Under the pieces are notes generated by a model. It saw nothing but the letters and a program-made list of their open reading frames with translations, did not search any database and had not been told where the DNA came from. From contig JANNYB010000237.1 in the NCBI GenBank assembly GCA_031409875.1, positions 1-64,000 on the forward strand: DNA of 64,000 nucleotides, given 5' to 3'. Made by a program: the position numbers and the translations under genes. Source of the stretch: CALMEH01 sp031409875. Its GTDB lineage: Bacteria > Acidobacteriota > Blastocatellia > Pyrinomonadales > Pyrinomonadaceae. This document shows, one piece after another, positions 8,373-16,022 of the stretch; position 1 is the first letter of the stretch, and each line of letters starts with the position of its first letter.

Positions 8373-9225
8373 AACCCTTTTGATTTCGTCCAAATTTTGC
8401 AAGAAGTGGTTTTAATTTAGCGGCGACTGCTTCGTGCGACGCGCCGTTGGTGGCGAGAACGCCGTTATAATTTTGCACTTCTTCGATATTATAAACAATT
8501 TCTTGCCCGAAAAGATCGGTTAATTTTCCGCCGGCTTCTTCCAAAATAATTTGCGGAGCGCAAGTGTCCCAAAATTTCGTGCGCGGCGAAAGATGAATGT
8601 ATAAATCGGCGAGTTGACGTGCGAGAAGTCCGATTTTAAGACCGACTGAGCCGTGCGGCAATTCGTTTTTGAAGCCGAAATATTCAACAAGTCCGTTCAT
8701 ACTCGCGCTTCGGTGCGAACGGCTGACGGCGAGAATCATTTCCGCAAAATCGGTTTTATCCGAAACCGTTAATTTTTGCGGTTCGCCGTTATTTTCGATG
8801 TAAAACGCGCCGGTATTTTTAGCGGCGAAATATAAACGGTTGCCAATCGGTTGAAAAACTACGCCGACAATCGCTTTGCCGTTTTCGGTCAAACCGATTT
8901 GCACGGCAAAATCGCCTTTTTTTTCAACAAAAGAGCGCGTTCCGTCAATCGGATCAATCATCCAAACTCTTTGTTTTGTTAATCTGTCGGGCGAATCGGT
9001 TTCTTCTTCCGACAAAATTCCGTCATCGGGAAACGCGATTTTCAAACCTTCGATTATCAATTTGCTCGAAGCGCGGTCGGCTTCAGTAACAGGTTCAGTT
9101 TGATTATCTTTCGTGCGTTTTTCTTCAACCGTAAAGCCTTTTTCGTAAAATTCCAAAATCAAATCTCCGGCTTTTCGGGCGAGATTGACGGCGGTTTCGA
9201 GTTCCTTTGTTAAATATTTGTCCAT
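8359..9225 (-). CDS. cysQ: CysQ-like 3'(2'),5'-bisphosphate nucleotidase
   Basis: Inositol-monophosphatase-fold metal-dependent phosphatase, likely hydrolysing 3'-phosphoadenosine 5'-phosphate (PAP). Metal ligands are visible: LSEEETD near residue 74, DPIDGTRSFVE near residue 91 and WDTCAPQIILEEAGG near residue 218. 288 aa fits the CysQ/SuhB range; PAP specificity rather than inositol phosphate is inferred from overall resemblance. Translationally overlaps both neighbours (16 bp with the toxin gene, 14 bp with the kinase gene). Confidence 0.85.
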   Translation of the reverse strand: MDKYLTKELETAVNLARKAGDLILEFYEKGFTVEEKRTKDNQTEPVTEADRASSKLIIEGLKIAFPDDGILSEEETDSPDRLTKQRVWMIDPIDGTRSFVEKKGDFAVQIGLTENGKAIVGVVFQPIGNRLYFAAKNTGAFYIENNGEPQKLTVSDKTDFAEMILAVSRSHRSASMNGLVEYFGFKNELPHGSVGLKIGLLARQLADLYIHLSPRTKFWDTCAPQIILEEAGGKLTDLFGQEIVYNIEEVQNYNGVLATNGASHEAVAAKLKPLLAKFGRNQKGYVEN

Positions 9226-9656
9226 TCTCTTGCATCGGAAAAAAGGTTTAGATGTTTTACGTTTGTTGTCGCAATCACCGCATTTTCGCCAAGTTCTTTT
9301 TCCAAAATAAAAATTTGAGCCGATAAAATCATATCACCGTCAAGCGACAAGTCGGGCGCGGTAGGTTTGCCTTTTTGTCGAGCGATTGCCCAAAATTCCG
9401 CCGCTTTTTGAATTGCTCCGGTTGTAATCGGTAAATAATTCAGTGATTTTATGAGTGCGTTAAGACGTGCGAGTCCCGGAAGTTTTTTAGCCCGAATTAA
9501 TTCGCGGCGGATTTCGTAATCGCATATTTCAGGGACAAAAAGCGCGTCGCCGTTGGCAAGTTTTGTTTTAAGCCAAGCGGTGCAGGCAAAACTGTTCGGA
9601 GAAGATTTCGGATTGGTAACGATGCCGATGATCGAAGTGTCAAGAGCAATAATCAT
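9210..9656 (-). CDS. PIN-domain ribonuclease, VapC-type toxin
   Basis: 148 aa PIN-fold protein. Acidic metal ligands: ALDTSII (D6) at the N-terminus, PEICDYEIRRE (E42/D45 region), and SLDGDMILSAQ (D105/D107) followed by ATTNVKHL near the C-terminus. VapC-type toxins cut tRNA or rRNA. The start ATG overlaps the stop of the upstream small gene (ATGA), the usual antitoxin-toxin arrangement. Unusually the pair is coupled by overlap to cysQ downstream. Confidence 0.82.
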   Translation of the reverse strand: MIIALDTSIIGIVTNPKSSPNSFACTAWLKTKLANGDALFVPEICDYEIRRELIRAKKLPGLARLNALIKSLNYLPITTGAIQKAAEFWAIARQKGKPTAPDLSLDGDMILSAQIFILEKELGENAVIATTNVKHLNLFSDAREWTNI

Positions 9657-9844
9657 TCAAATAATTTTCGGTCGGAAAGACGGTCTTCGTCTATTGCTTT
9701 TTTTAGGTATTCAAAGGTTTCTTTCTGTTCTTTTTCGTCGCCCGCAAGCCACACATCAATCATTTTAATCGCTGATTTGTTTTTGGCGGCAAAATCTTTT
9801 CGCGGTTTATTTATTTCTTTTTTCGCTAAATTTCTAATAGCCAT
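9653..9844 (-). CDS. Putative antitoxin paired with the PIN toxin
   Basis: About 63 aa from the ATG at 9844 (a TTG at 9880 would add 12 residues). Highly charged: KKEINKPRKDFAAKNK near the start and a C-terminal acidic/basic helix KETFEYLKKAIDEDRLSD. Position and 4-bp overlap with the toxin gene define it as the antitoxin; I do not recognise a named DNA-binding family. No good Shine-Dalgarno sequence before the ATG, so the start is uncertain. Confidence 0.65.
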   Translation of the reverse strand: MAIRNLAKKEINKPRKDFAAKNKSAIKMIDVWLAGDEKEQKETFEYLKKAIDEDRLSDRKLFE

Positions 9845-9903
9845 ATCTAAAAGTCTAGCGTTGTTTTTTTCGTTTGCCAAGTAATTTCTGCTAAACTTTT
9901 TTT

Positions 9904-10422
9904 ATGGCGGAAAGTTTGGCATTTTCAAAAACTTCGGACAGAAAAATTATCTACGACGAAATCGCGCCGCAGATTGAGGCGTTGACCTTTGGCGAAACGG
10001 ATTTGACGGCAAATTTGGCAAATATCGCGGCGGTTTTGAAGGAAGCGTTAGGCTTTTTTTGGGTTGGGTTTTATCTGAAAAAAGAAAATCAACTCGTTTT
10101 GAACGCCTTTCAAGGCAAAATCGCCTGCACGAGAATTGATTTTGACAAAGGCGTTTGCGGGCATTCTTTTACGACGAAAAAAACTGTAATTGTCCCGAAT
10201 GTTGACGAATTTCCCGCGCATATCGCTTGTGCTTCCGAATCAAAATCCGAAATCGTTCTGCCGATTTTTACTAAACGCGGTGAAGTTTTCGGCGTTTTGG
10301 ATGTTGACAGCGACAAATTAAATGATTTCTCTGAAATTGATGCCGAAGGTTTGCAGAAAATTGTCGAAATAATCGAAAAAATGATAAATCGGAACAGCGA
10401 CCTGTCAAATTTAACTATATGA
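9904..10422 (+). CDS. msrC: Free methionine-(R)-sulfoxide reductase (GAF domain), MsrC-like
   Basis: Single GAF domain of 172 aa that reduces free Met-R-sulfoxide with thiols. The three conserved cysteines are in QGKIACTRI, KGVCGHS and HIACASESKSEI, the last two being the resolving/catalytic positions of the fRMsr family; PNVDEFPAHIACAS and GVLDVDSD are diagnostic. Ends in an ATGA overlap with the next gene. Divergent from the toxin-antitoxin pair. Confidence 0.9.
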   Translation: MAESLAFSKTSDRKIIYDEIAPQIEALTFGETDLTANLANIAAVLKEALGFFWVGFYLKKENQLVLNAFQGKIACTRIDFDKGVCGHSFTTKKTVIVPNVDEFPAHIACASESKSEIVLPIFTKRGEVFGVLDVDSDKLNDFSEIDAEGLQKIVEIIEKMINRNSDLSNLTI

Positions 10423-10751
10423 ACACCGAACCAATCAAAAATTACACGGAGTTTTGGGATTTTTATGTTGCCGAACATTCGCAACCTTTGACGCGGCTTT
10501 TGCATTTTATCGGCACTTCGCTGGCGTTGGTTTTGCTGGTTTGGATTGCGCGAAGTGGCAATTGGTTATATTTTCCGCTTTGTCTGTTTGTCGGTTACGG
10601 CTTTGCTTGGTTTTCGCATTTTGCCATCGAAAAAAACAAACCGGCGACGTTCAAATATCCGCTCTGGTCGTTTATTTCCGATTATAAAATGATGTTTTAT
10701 ATGCTCATCGGCAAAATGAACGGGGAAGTTGAGAGAGTTTCAAGCAAGTAA
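10419..10751 (+). CDS. Mpo1-like / DUF962 membrane protein
   Basis: 110 aa, two to three membrane segments. Conserved features of the DUF962/Mpo1 family: FWDFYVAEHSQPLTRLLHFIGT at the N-terminus with the paired His residues (YVAEH, LLHFIG), GYGFAWFSHFAIEKNKPATF in the middle and PLWSFISDYKMM near the end. Yeast Mpo1 is an iron-dependent dioxygenase of lipid alpha-oxidation; the bacterial role is not settled. Its 3' end converges with the GntR gene and overlaps it by 12 bp. Confidence 0.85.
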   Translation: MNTEPIKNYTEFWDFYVAEHSQPLTRLLHFIGTSLALVLLVWIARSGNWLYFPLCLFVGYGFAWFSHFAIEKNKPATFKYPLWSFISDYKMMFYMLIGKMNGEVERVSSK

Positions 10752-11612
10752 TTTATTTATTTCTTCGAGCGATTCATCGGAAATTAAACGAAAAACTCGC
10801 AGGTCTTTTAATGTTTGCAAATTTTCGGCGGTTAAACTGTCGGCGATGACAAATTTGCACGAAATCAAGCCTTTTTGCCAATCTTTTTCGGTTGCATTTC
10901 GGATAACTAAATTTTCTTCCGCAATGCCGACGGCGGCGAGAATTGTTTGCGACCAGCGCAAAAACTTTTCATAATGCGAAGCGATACCGATTAAATCCGC
11001 CGGATTCGGCTTGCTTTCGCCGTGCAGAGATTGTTGGACGGAATTTAGTTTGATTTTAACGAAAGACGCTGTTTCAAACGTATCGGAAAACGAAACGATG
11101 AGCGAATTTTTCGGAAGATTTTTTGTGTTTGATGAAATCGAAACGGGTAAATCGAAATTTTCAGCGAGTTCGTGCGCGAAAATACGCGAAAGATTTTCGG
11201 TTTTTTCGACAATGACAATCTGTTTCGGCGACTTTTTGTTAAGCCAAAAAGTTATTCGGGCTTTTATTTGACGATTATTTGCGCCCAAGATTCGTGCTTC
11301 ATTTAAAAGATTTAGAATTGCTTTATCCAAATCGTTTTCGAGCAATTTTGTAGTTTTATCAATCTGAACACGCGGAACTTCGCGGACATAAACGCCGCTG
11401 CCGACGCGCAGAGAAACCCAATTTTCTTTTTCCAGCCAACGATAAGCCGCGCTTGCCGTGTTTGCGTGAATTTTATGCCGCAGCGCAAGTTCCCGAATGC
11501 TCGGAAGTTTGTCATTTGCCTTCAAATCGCCGCTCACGATTGCCAAAATTATCTGCCGCGTTAGTTGGTCGCGCAGAGATATTTCACTATTTTTTGAAAG
11601 CCAGATTTTCAT
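10740..11612 (-). CDS. GntR-family transcriptional regulator
   Basis: 290 aa. N-terminal GntR winged helix: SLRDQLTRQIILAIVSGDLKAND then LPSIRELALRHKIHANTASAAYRWLEKENWV (residues 10-65). The C-terminal ~200 residues are a poorly conserved, possibly effector-binding domain; it lacks the aminotransferase signature of MocR proteins. ATG at 11612 gives the canonical N-terminus; extension to 11654 runs into a palindrome. Likely regulates itself or the esterase gene upstream on the same strand. Confidence 0.85.
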   Translation of the reverse strand: MKIWLSKNSEISLRDQLTRQIILAIVSGDLKANDKLPSIRELALRHKIHANTASAAYRWLEKENWVSLRVGSGVYVREVPRVQIDKTTKLLENDLDKAILNLLNEARILGANNRQIKARITFWLNKKSPKQIVIVEKTENLSRIFAHELAENFDLPVSISSNTKNLPKNSLIVSFSDTFETASFVKIKLNSVQQSLHGESKPNPADLIGIASHYEKFLRWSQTILAAVGIAEENLVIRNATEKDWQKGLISCKFVIADSLTAENLQTLKDLRVFRLISDESLEEINKLLA

Positions 11613-11620
11613 AAACAAAT

Positions 11621-11687
11621 AAGTCCGACATGCTTTAGCTTGTCGTAGTGACAAACATTCGACAAGCTAAAGCGTGTCGGACTTTTT
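11621..11687. repeat. Dispersed palindromic repeat, family 2, copy 1
   Basis: Arms AAGTCCGACATGCTTTAGCT and AGCTAAAGCGTGTCGGACTT, then TTTTT. A related copy with an expanded interior is at 30865-30985. In this place the hairpin plus T-run can also act as an intrinsic terminator between the esterase and GntR genes. Confidence 0.75.
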
Positions 11688-11701
11688 ATGAGACCAAAAA
11701 A

Positions 11702-12700
11702 CTAAGCCCCAAAATAATTTGAAATCAATTCGAGCGAACGATTTTGACGATAAGAAATATTAAAATGTCCGTCGTCAAATTCTTCGTGAAGATGCGGAAC
11801 GTCAAACTTTTTCAACCTTTCAACCAAAATTTTTGCGCCGATGTCGAGCGCAAATTCGTCCCGCGTTCCGGCATCAATGTAGAGCAATTTCAAAGATTTC
11901 AAGTTTTCCGCGTATTTTTCAACCAATCGAACAGGATCGTGTTCGAGCCATTTTGCCCAGATTTCATCGCGGATTTCGCCTGTTTTTAAATCGAAAGGCA
12001 AATCAAAATCTGCGCCTCGTGGCGAATAACACGCGCTCATTCCGATAATATTTAAGCCGGAAAAATCGTCTTTTCCTTTTTTGGTTTCTTCGTTCCAAAA
12101 GTTTATGACAAGTTTCTGCGGTTCGCCTTTAATTGCGCGAAACGCTTTGGGAATATCGGACAAATAACAATGCTCAAAATAAGCGTCGCCACTCGTCGAA
12201 CACGCTAAACCAAATAAATCGGAATGGCGCATTGCCATCATCAAAGCACCGTAACCGCCGGAAGATTTGCCCATCACGGCGCGTGAATTTTTATCATTTA
12301 TGGTGCGAAAAGTTTCATCAACAAACGGCACAATTTCCTGAGTTAGATAATCTTCATAATTTCCCGTTGCCGTTGAATTGATATATTGCGAACCGCCGTA
12401 ATGCGTAAAACAATCAGGCAAAACAGCAATCATCGGACGAATTTTTCCGCCATTGATGAGTTTATCCATTCGCGTCGCAAAATTCGGCGTAAAAGCCGAA
12501 TCGTTGAGAAGCATTTTCCCGCGTCCGGTAAAACCTGTCAGCACATAAACCGTCGGATAACGCTTTGTTTCGTCATAATCCGGCGGCAAATACACGATTA
12601 AATCACGGATAAATCTATCGCCGAGCGGATTATTTTCGAGAATTTCGCTTTTGTGTTGCAAAGTTACAACAGTTCCTTGCATTTGATTGTTTTCATTCAT
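11702..12700 (-). CDS. Alpha/beta-hydrolase, esterase D / enterochelin-esterase-like
   Basis: 332 aa, no signal peptide. Nucleophile elbow GKSSGGYGALMMAM near residue 143 (GxSxG), acid DAGTRDEFALD near residue 277 and the C-terminal His in FDDGHFNISYR near 312. N-terminal YLPPDYDETKRYPTVYVLTGF is typical of the Putative_esterase (PF00756) family. Substrate unknown. Upstream of gntR on the same strand and separated from it by a family-2 palindrome. Confidence 0.85.
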   Translation of the reverse strand: MNENNQMQGTVVTLQHKSEILENNPLGDRFIRDLIVYLPPDYDETKRYPTVYVLTGFTGRGKMLLNDSAFTPNFATRMDKLINGGKIRPMIAVLPDCFTHYGGSQYINSTATGNYEDYLTQEIVPFVDETFRTINDKNSRAVMGKSSGGYGALMMAMRHSDLFGLACSTSGDAYFEHCYLSDIPKAFRAIKGEPQKLVINFWNEETKKGKDDFSGLNIIGMSACYSPRGADFDLPFDLKTGEIRDEIWAKWLEHDPVRLVEKYAENLKSLKLLYIDAGTRDEFALDIGAKILVERLKKFDVPHLHEEFDDGHFNISYRQNRSLELISNYFGA

Positions 12701-12761
12701 AATTATTCAAATTCTATCTGAAACTTGCGAAAAAGAAAATTATTAGACAAACTCCTTACAT

Positions 12762-13328
12762 TTATTCTGCTGAATAAAATTTTTTCATCGAAGGTTTGAT
12801 AAGTGTTATCTCGTCGCCGTCGCTATATTCAAAAGTAGCTCCAAATAATGGCAGAGAAGTTTCCAAAGTTTGGGCGATTGACTGTGCCGAATTTAAGTTA
12901 AAATGGATGTCCGGCGCGGAATTACTGTTTTCCCAGTGCGGTAAAACCAATACTTCGCCGCTTTCCACTTCGCCCGTGCGAATTTGAACGAATTTATTGT
13001 TAAAAGTATCAATCGAAAGCCGTCTGAGTTGTTTTTCGATAAAACCGTTGATTTTGGCAAACAGCGATTCGCGCAAAATGCCGTAAAAACGGGCATTGTC
13101 TTCGGCAATAATAAAAACTTTATAGACAGTCGGTATCAAAACTTTATGATTTTCCGAGTGAAAGAGATTTTCGATCATCACGCGCTCGATTTCGCTGATT
13201 ATTTTATCGGCGATTTCATCATTCCGACTTTTTTTATTGAAAATTATCGGAATATAAATTTCGCTGTCAATAAACGTGCGGAATCGCTCGAAAATTTCAC
13301 GGATATTTTTTGTTAATTCTTTTTTCAT
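12762..13328 (-). CDS. FhaA N-terminal-domain-like protein (DUF3662)
   Basis: 188 aa cytosolic protein with a strong ribosome-binding site (GGAGG). Residues 25-125 resemble the N-terminal domain of FhaA: the IADKIISEIERVM helix, then KVLIPTVYKVFIIAEDNARF, then LFAKINGFIEKQL. In actinobacteria this domain precedes an FHA domain and acts at the cell envelope; here no FHA domain is present. It lies beside two exported peptidoglycan enzymes, which agrees with an envelope role. The assignment is by pattern only. Confidence 0.55.
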   Translation of the reverse strand: MKKELTKNIREIFERFRTFIDSEIYIPIIFNKKSRNDEIADKIISEIERVMIENLFHSENHKVLIPTVYKVFIIAEDNARFYGILRESLFAKINGFIEKQLRRLSIDTFNNKFVQIRTGEVESGEVLVLPHWENSNSAPDIHFNLNSAQSIAQTLETSLPLFGATFEYSDGDEITLIKPSMKKFYSAE

Positions 13329-13387
13329 AATGTTTCCTCCGGTTGAGCCAAGCGGAACTTGCCATCAAACTCCGCTTGTTTATTGAT

Positions 13388-14218
13388 TTAACGAATGCTG
13401 TTGTTGGTTAATTCCAAATACCAGAAGTTGTAATATTTCTTGTCTTGAAGCAATTTCAACTCTTTAAGCAAAACTTTCAAAAATTTTTCGGGCTTATATC
13501 CCGGCAAATCTGACTCTGAAGAACCAGCCCACGACGTTGTCGAAAGCACCGAAAGTCTTAAATTTCCCATCACTAAGCCGATAAAACCTTTGCGAGAAGC
13601 CTGACGACCTAGTTCGAGCATTCCGATAGCTTGGGTTTTACGCGAAAAATTCTTCAATTTCAAGCGTTTTTCCAAATCTTGCCAAGTTTTATAAACGAAT
13701 TGTCCATAACCGAAAGCCGAACTCGGTCCGGCTTCGGTTCTTTCAAAACATTCTTGCGGAAGTTTTTGTGCTTTGGCGTGTGATTTAAGCGTCAGTTTGC
13801 CGATTAGCTTTTGACATTCGACCGACTTGCCTCGATAACCGAATTTCGGATGAAATCCGACGACGGTGAACGGACTCGGTGCGCCTTCGACCTTCGTGAT
13901 GGCAATCAGCCACGCCAAAGTAGTTTTTTGCTTTAACATCCATTCATAGCTTTTAAAAAGTTGCTTAAGCTCTTTAGACGAAAAACCGTTTGAAAAATCT
14001 TCGTCGTAAAACATTTCTTCGGCTTCATCTTCCGACAAATTCTTGCGGAAAAAGGTTTTGAAATTAAGATTGACAGTTCGCATCTCAGAAAGTTCGAGTT
14101 CTTGTAAATCGAAGATTTCCTTAAAATTATCCTCGTTCGTCAAAGTGTTTTCAGCCCAAACCGTAATTGCGAAAACCACAAAGATTACAGCAATCTGCAC
14201 TAAATTATTTGTTTTCAT
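13388..14218 (-). CDS. Exported lysozyme-like (GH104-type) muramidase candidate
   Basis: 276 aa with signal peptide NLVQIAVIFVVFAITVWA (residues 5-22). From residue 100 it follows the phage lambda endolysin/GH104 plan: LAWLIAITKVEGAP with Glu111 in the catalytic position, GPSSAFGYGQFVYKTWQDLE (residues 164-183) matching the SSAAGRYQF-TW block, FSRKTQAIGMLELGRQ, and a late TSWAGSS turn. It would cleave glycan strands in the periplasm or outside. Start at 14218 gives a clean AAAGGAG Shine-Dalgarno. Downstream of the M15-like gene, same strand. Confidence 0.65.
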   Translation of the reverse strand: MKTNNLVQIAVIFVVFAITVWAENTLTNEDNFKEIFDLQELELSEMRTVNLNFKTFFRKNLSEDEAEEMFYDEDFSNGFSSKELKQLFKSYEWMLKQKTTLAWLIAITKVEGAPSPFTVVGFHPKFGYRGKSVECQKLIGKLTLKSHAKAQKLPQECFERTEAGPSSAFGYGQFVYKTWQDLEKRLKLKNFSRKTQAIGMLELGRQASRKGFIGLVMGNLRLSVLSTTSWAGSSESDLPGYKPEKFLKVLLKELKLLQDKKYYNFWYLELTNNSIR

Positions 14219-14252
14219 TGTTTTTTCTCCTTTATTTTTTGATAGAATTCGG

Positions 14253-14292
14253 TTTAGCGAAATCCGCAAATTTCTATGCGGATTTCGCTAAA
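14253..14292. repeat. Perfect 15-bp-arm hairpin between peptidase and muramidase genes
   Basis: TTTAGCGAAATCCGC pairs exactly with GCGGATTTCGCTAAA around a 10-nt loop. On the minus strand it follows the M15-like gene by 12 nt and precedes the muramidase ribosome-binding site; no clean T-run, so it may be an RNA stability or attenuation element rather than a terminator. Confidence 0.6.
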
Positions 14293-14304
14293 TGTCGGTC
14301 AAAA

Positions 14305-15183
14305 TTAATCTTTGCTTAGTGGAAGGTCGCAATGCCAATGATCAAATTCATAGAACGTCGTTCCGCCAACCTTTGCCACGGCTTTTCGCAACGCTTTCGG
14401 ATTGCTGATTCGGCTGACATCAATCGCACCGCTTTTGAGATGCCGACTGATATAAACTTTCTGTGCAACTTGGTTTTCAATAACTTTCGTCATCGCCTTG
14501 ATTGCCATCGGACGATTATTGCGGTGCAGACGGTAAGCGTCAAGAATTTGCTTGACCGCGATTTTGTTTTTATAAAGATTCTGCACACCTTTTTCGCCTA
14601 ACTTGTCAATCCGTCCCATCATTGCCACGGATTGCGACTTAGCATCTCTTGTAGCACTGGAGATGATAATGGGGTCGCCGGTTAATTTCTTATACTCACT
14701 TGCGATAACTCCAACAATTTTAGCGAGTTGCGCCGAAATCACCACACTTTTTCTAGCAAAAAAGTTGCTTGCATTAGCTTTGTTTTTACTAGGTTTGACC
14801 GTTGGTTTTATCGGTTTGGTCGGGTTTTTCTTTGGTTTCGTTTTGCCAAACTTGTTTCGTTCATCCATTTCTTCCTGACGGGTTTTTACTCGTCCGGTAG
14901 CCTTTTCCGTTGGTGTTTTTGGTAATGGCGTATTATTGTTATGGGTATTTATTGGCATAGCACGCGCCGTTGCCCGCCGATTTTCCTCTTTTCGATTCAA
15001 AACCGTATCAAGCATTGCTGATTTAGCATTAACTGAATTGCTTTTAGCTTGATTTAAATTGTCAAAAGAGTTCGTATTATTAGTTTCAGGATTCATATTT
15101 TCGGGCATTTCAGCAAAAACTGCTGTATTCGCCAAAAAAAAGATAACCAAACCACTCGCTAGTAATGTATTCGTTTTTTTCAT
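14305..15183 (-). CDS. Exported M15-like D-Ala-D-Ala peptidase candidate
   Basis: 292 aa with signal peptide (LLASGLVIFFLANTAVFA), a long basic Pro/Lys/Thr-rich linker to about residue 140 (KPKKNPTKPIKPTVKPSKN) and a C-terminal domain with the LAS-peptidase layout: IISSATRDAKSQS (Arg179), SRHLKSGAIDVS with His248 and Asp255 as zinc ligands, and FDHWHC with His284. Expected to trim peptidoglycan stems. The basic linker could hold it to the wall or the outer leaflet. ATG at 15183 follows GGAGG; the TTG two codons upstream is rejected. Confidence 0.7.
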   Translation of the reverse strand: MKKTNTLLASGLVIFFLANTAVFAEMPENMNPETNNTNSFDNLNQAKSNSVNAKSAMLDTVLNRKEENRRATARAMPINTHNNNTPLPKTPTEKATGRVKTRQEEMDERNKFGKTKPKKNPTKPIKPTVKPSKNKANASNFFARKSVVISAQLAKIVGVIASEYKKLTGDPIIISSATRDAKSQSVAMMGRIDKLGEKGVQNLYKNKIAVKQILDAYRLHRNNRPMAIKAMTKVIENQVAQKVYISRHLKSGAIDVSRISNPKALRKAVAKVGGTTFYEFDHWHCDLPLSKD

Positions 15184-15193
15184 TTCCAACCTC

Positions 15194-15736
15194 CTACTTT
15201 GTGTTAATTACCAATTCGTAATTGCTCACGAATTTGTCCATCGCATCAAGCAAATCTATATTTGCTTCCAACGCTTTCATTTTTTCATCAATCTCTCTAT
15301 TAATTTCGCGTATAACTTTTCGAGATGACTCAAAACGTAGCTTATTCTTCAAATCATTGATTGCTTTGACATCATTTATTGATTTGTTGGAATATTTGTT
15401 GTAAATCTCAGCGATTTTGTCTTTATTTATCGCTCGACAATTATTCAACTCATTAGCAATTTCCGACTTCTCCGAAAAATCAGTTGATTTTTTTAAATCC
15501 GCCATTTTCTCGACTAAGCCGGATTTGCGCTCATCAAGAATCTTTTGCGCTTCCTGAACTTTTTGTATCGTCAACGGTTCGCCAAGCATCTGAACGGCAT
15601 CTTTAGTTATGCCGTTCATTTCGTTGATGACATTCTTAACTGCCGAATCTTTGTTGACGGCAATTCTCACACCTACAAATAGCAAAGTAATTGCCATTAT
15701 CAGTGTGAACCCGACTAAAATTGTTTTGATTTTCAT
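15194..15736 (-). CDS. Membrane-anchored coiled-coil protein, unknown
   Basis: 180 aa. One N-terminal membrane helix (ILVGFTLIMAITLLFVGVRI, residues 6-25) then almost wholly helical, charged sequence with heptad character (KILDERKSGLVEKMADLKK; VIREINREIDEKMKALEAN). No recognised family. Shine-Dalgarno GGAGCGA upstream. It is the first of three same-strand genes followed by the M15-like and muramidase-like genes, so it may be a scaffold or anchor for them. Confidence 0.65.
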   Translation of the reverse strand: MKIKTILVGFTLIMAITLLFVGVRIAVNKDSAVKNVINEMNGITKDAVQMLGEPLTIQKVQEAQKILDERKSGLVEKMADLKKSTDFSEKSEIANELNNCRAINKDKIAEIYNKYSNKSINDVKAINDLKNKLRFESSRKVIREINREIDEKMKALEANIDLLDAMDKFVSNYELVINTK

Positions 15737-15950
15737 TGTCTTCGCTCCATTTAAAAGAATTTATGTCTGTTATTGACACGAATAATTTAAACATAGAGGT
15801 GTGTGGAAAATACTTAGCGAATGCAAATTTTTTAGTTAGGAAAGGCACATTTTTCTATAAAATCGAAAGCAAAATTATAAAAGTCTTCTCAAAAAAAAGA
15901 ATTTAATCAAAAAGAGGTAAAAAAACAATAAAGTAGGTTTTTGATATGAT

Positions 15951-15979
15951 TTGCTGTCTTTTTTAGAAATGTTTATAAT
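15951..15979 (+). promoter_or_regulatory. Candidate sigma-70 promoter for the membrane winged-helix gene
   Basis: TTGCTG, 17-bp spacer, then a perfect TATAAT, 44 bp before the ATG at 16023, which has GTAGGAGA as ribosome-binding site. The rest of the 15737-16022 divergent gap is AT-rich and shows nothing else I can name. Confidence 0.55.
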
Positions 15980-16022
15980 CTGACGGAAGTAAAAAATCAT
16001 TTCAATTGTAGGAGAACTCTCA

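Noticed and set aside
8373..8402. TTG start for the hybrid kinase
   Set aside because: An in-frame ATG at 8372 lies ten codons downstream, with smaller overlap into cysQ.
15737..15950. Possible small genes in the AT-rich divergent gap
   Set aside because: No frame with a ribosome-binding site or codon pattern; short matches are due to base composition.
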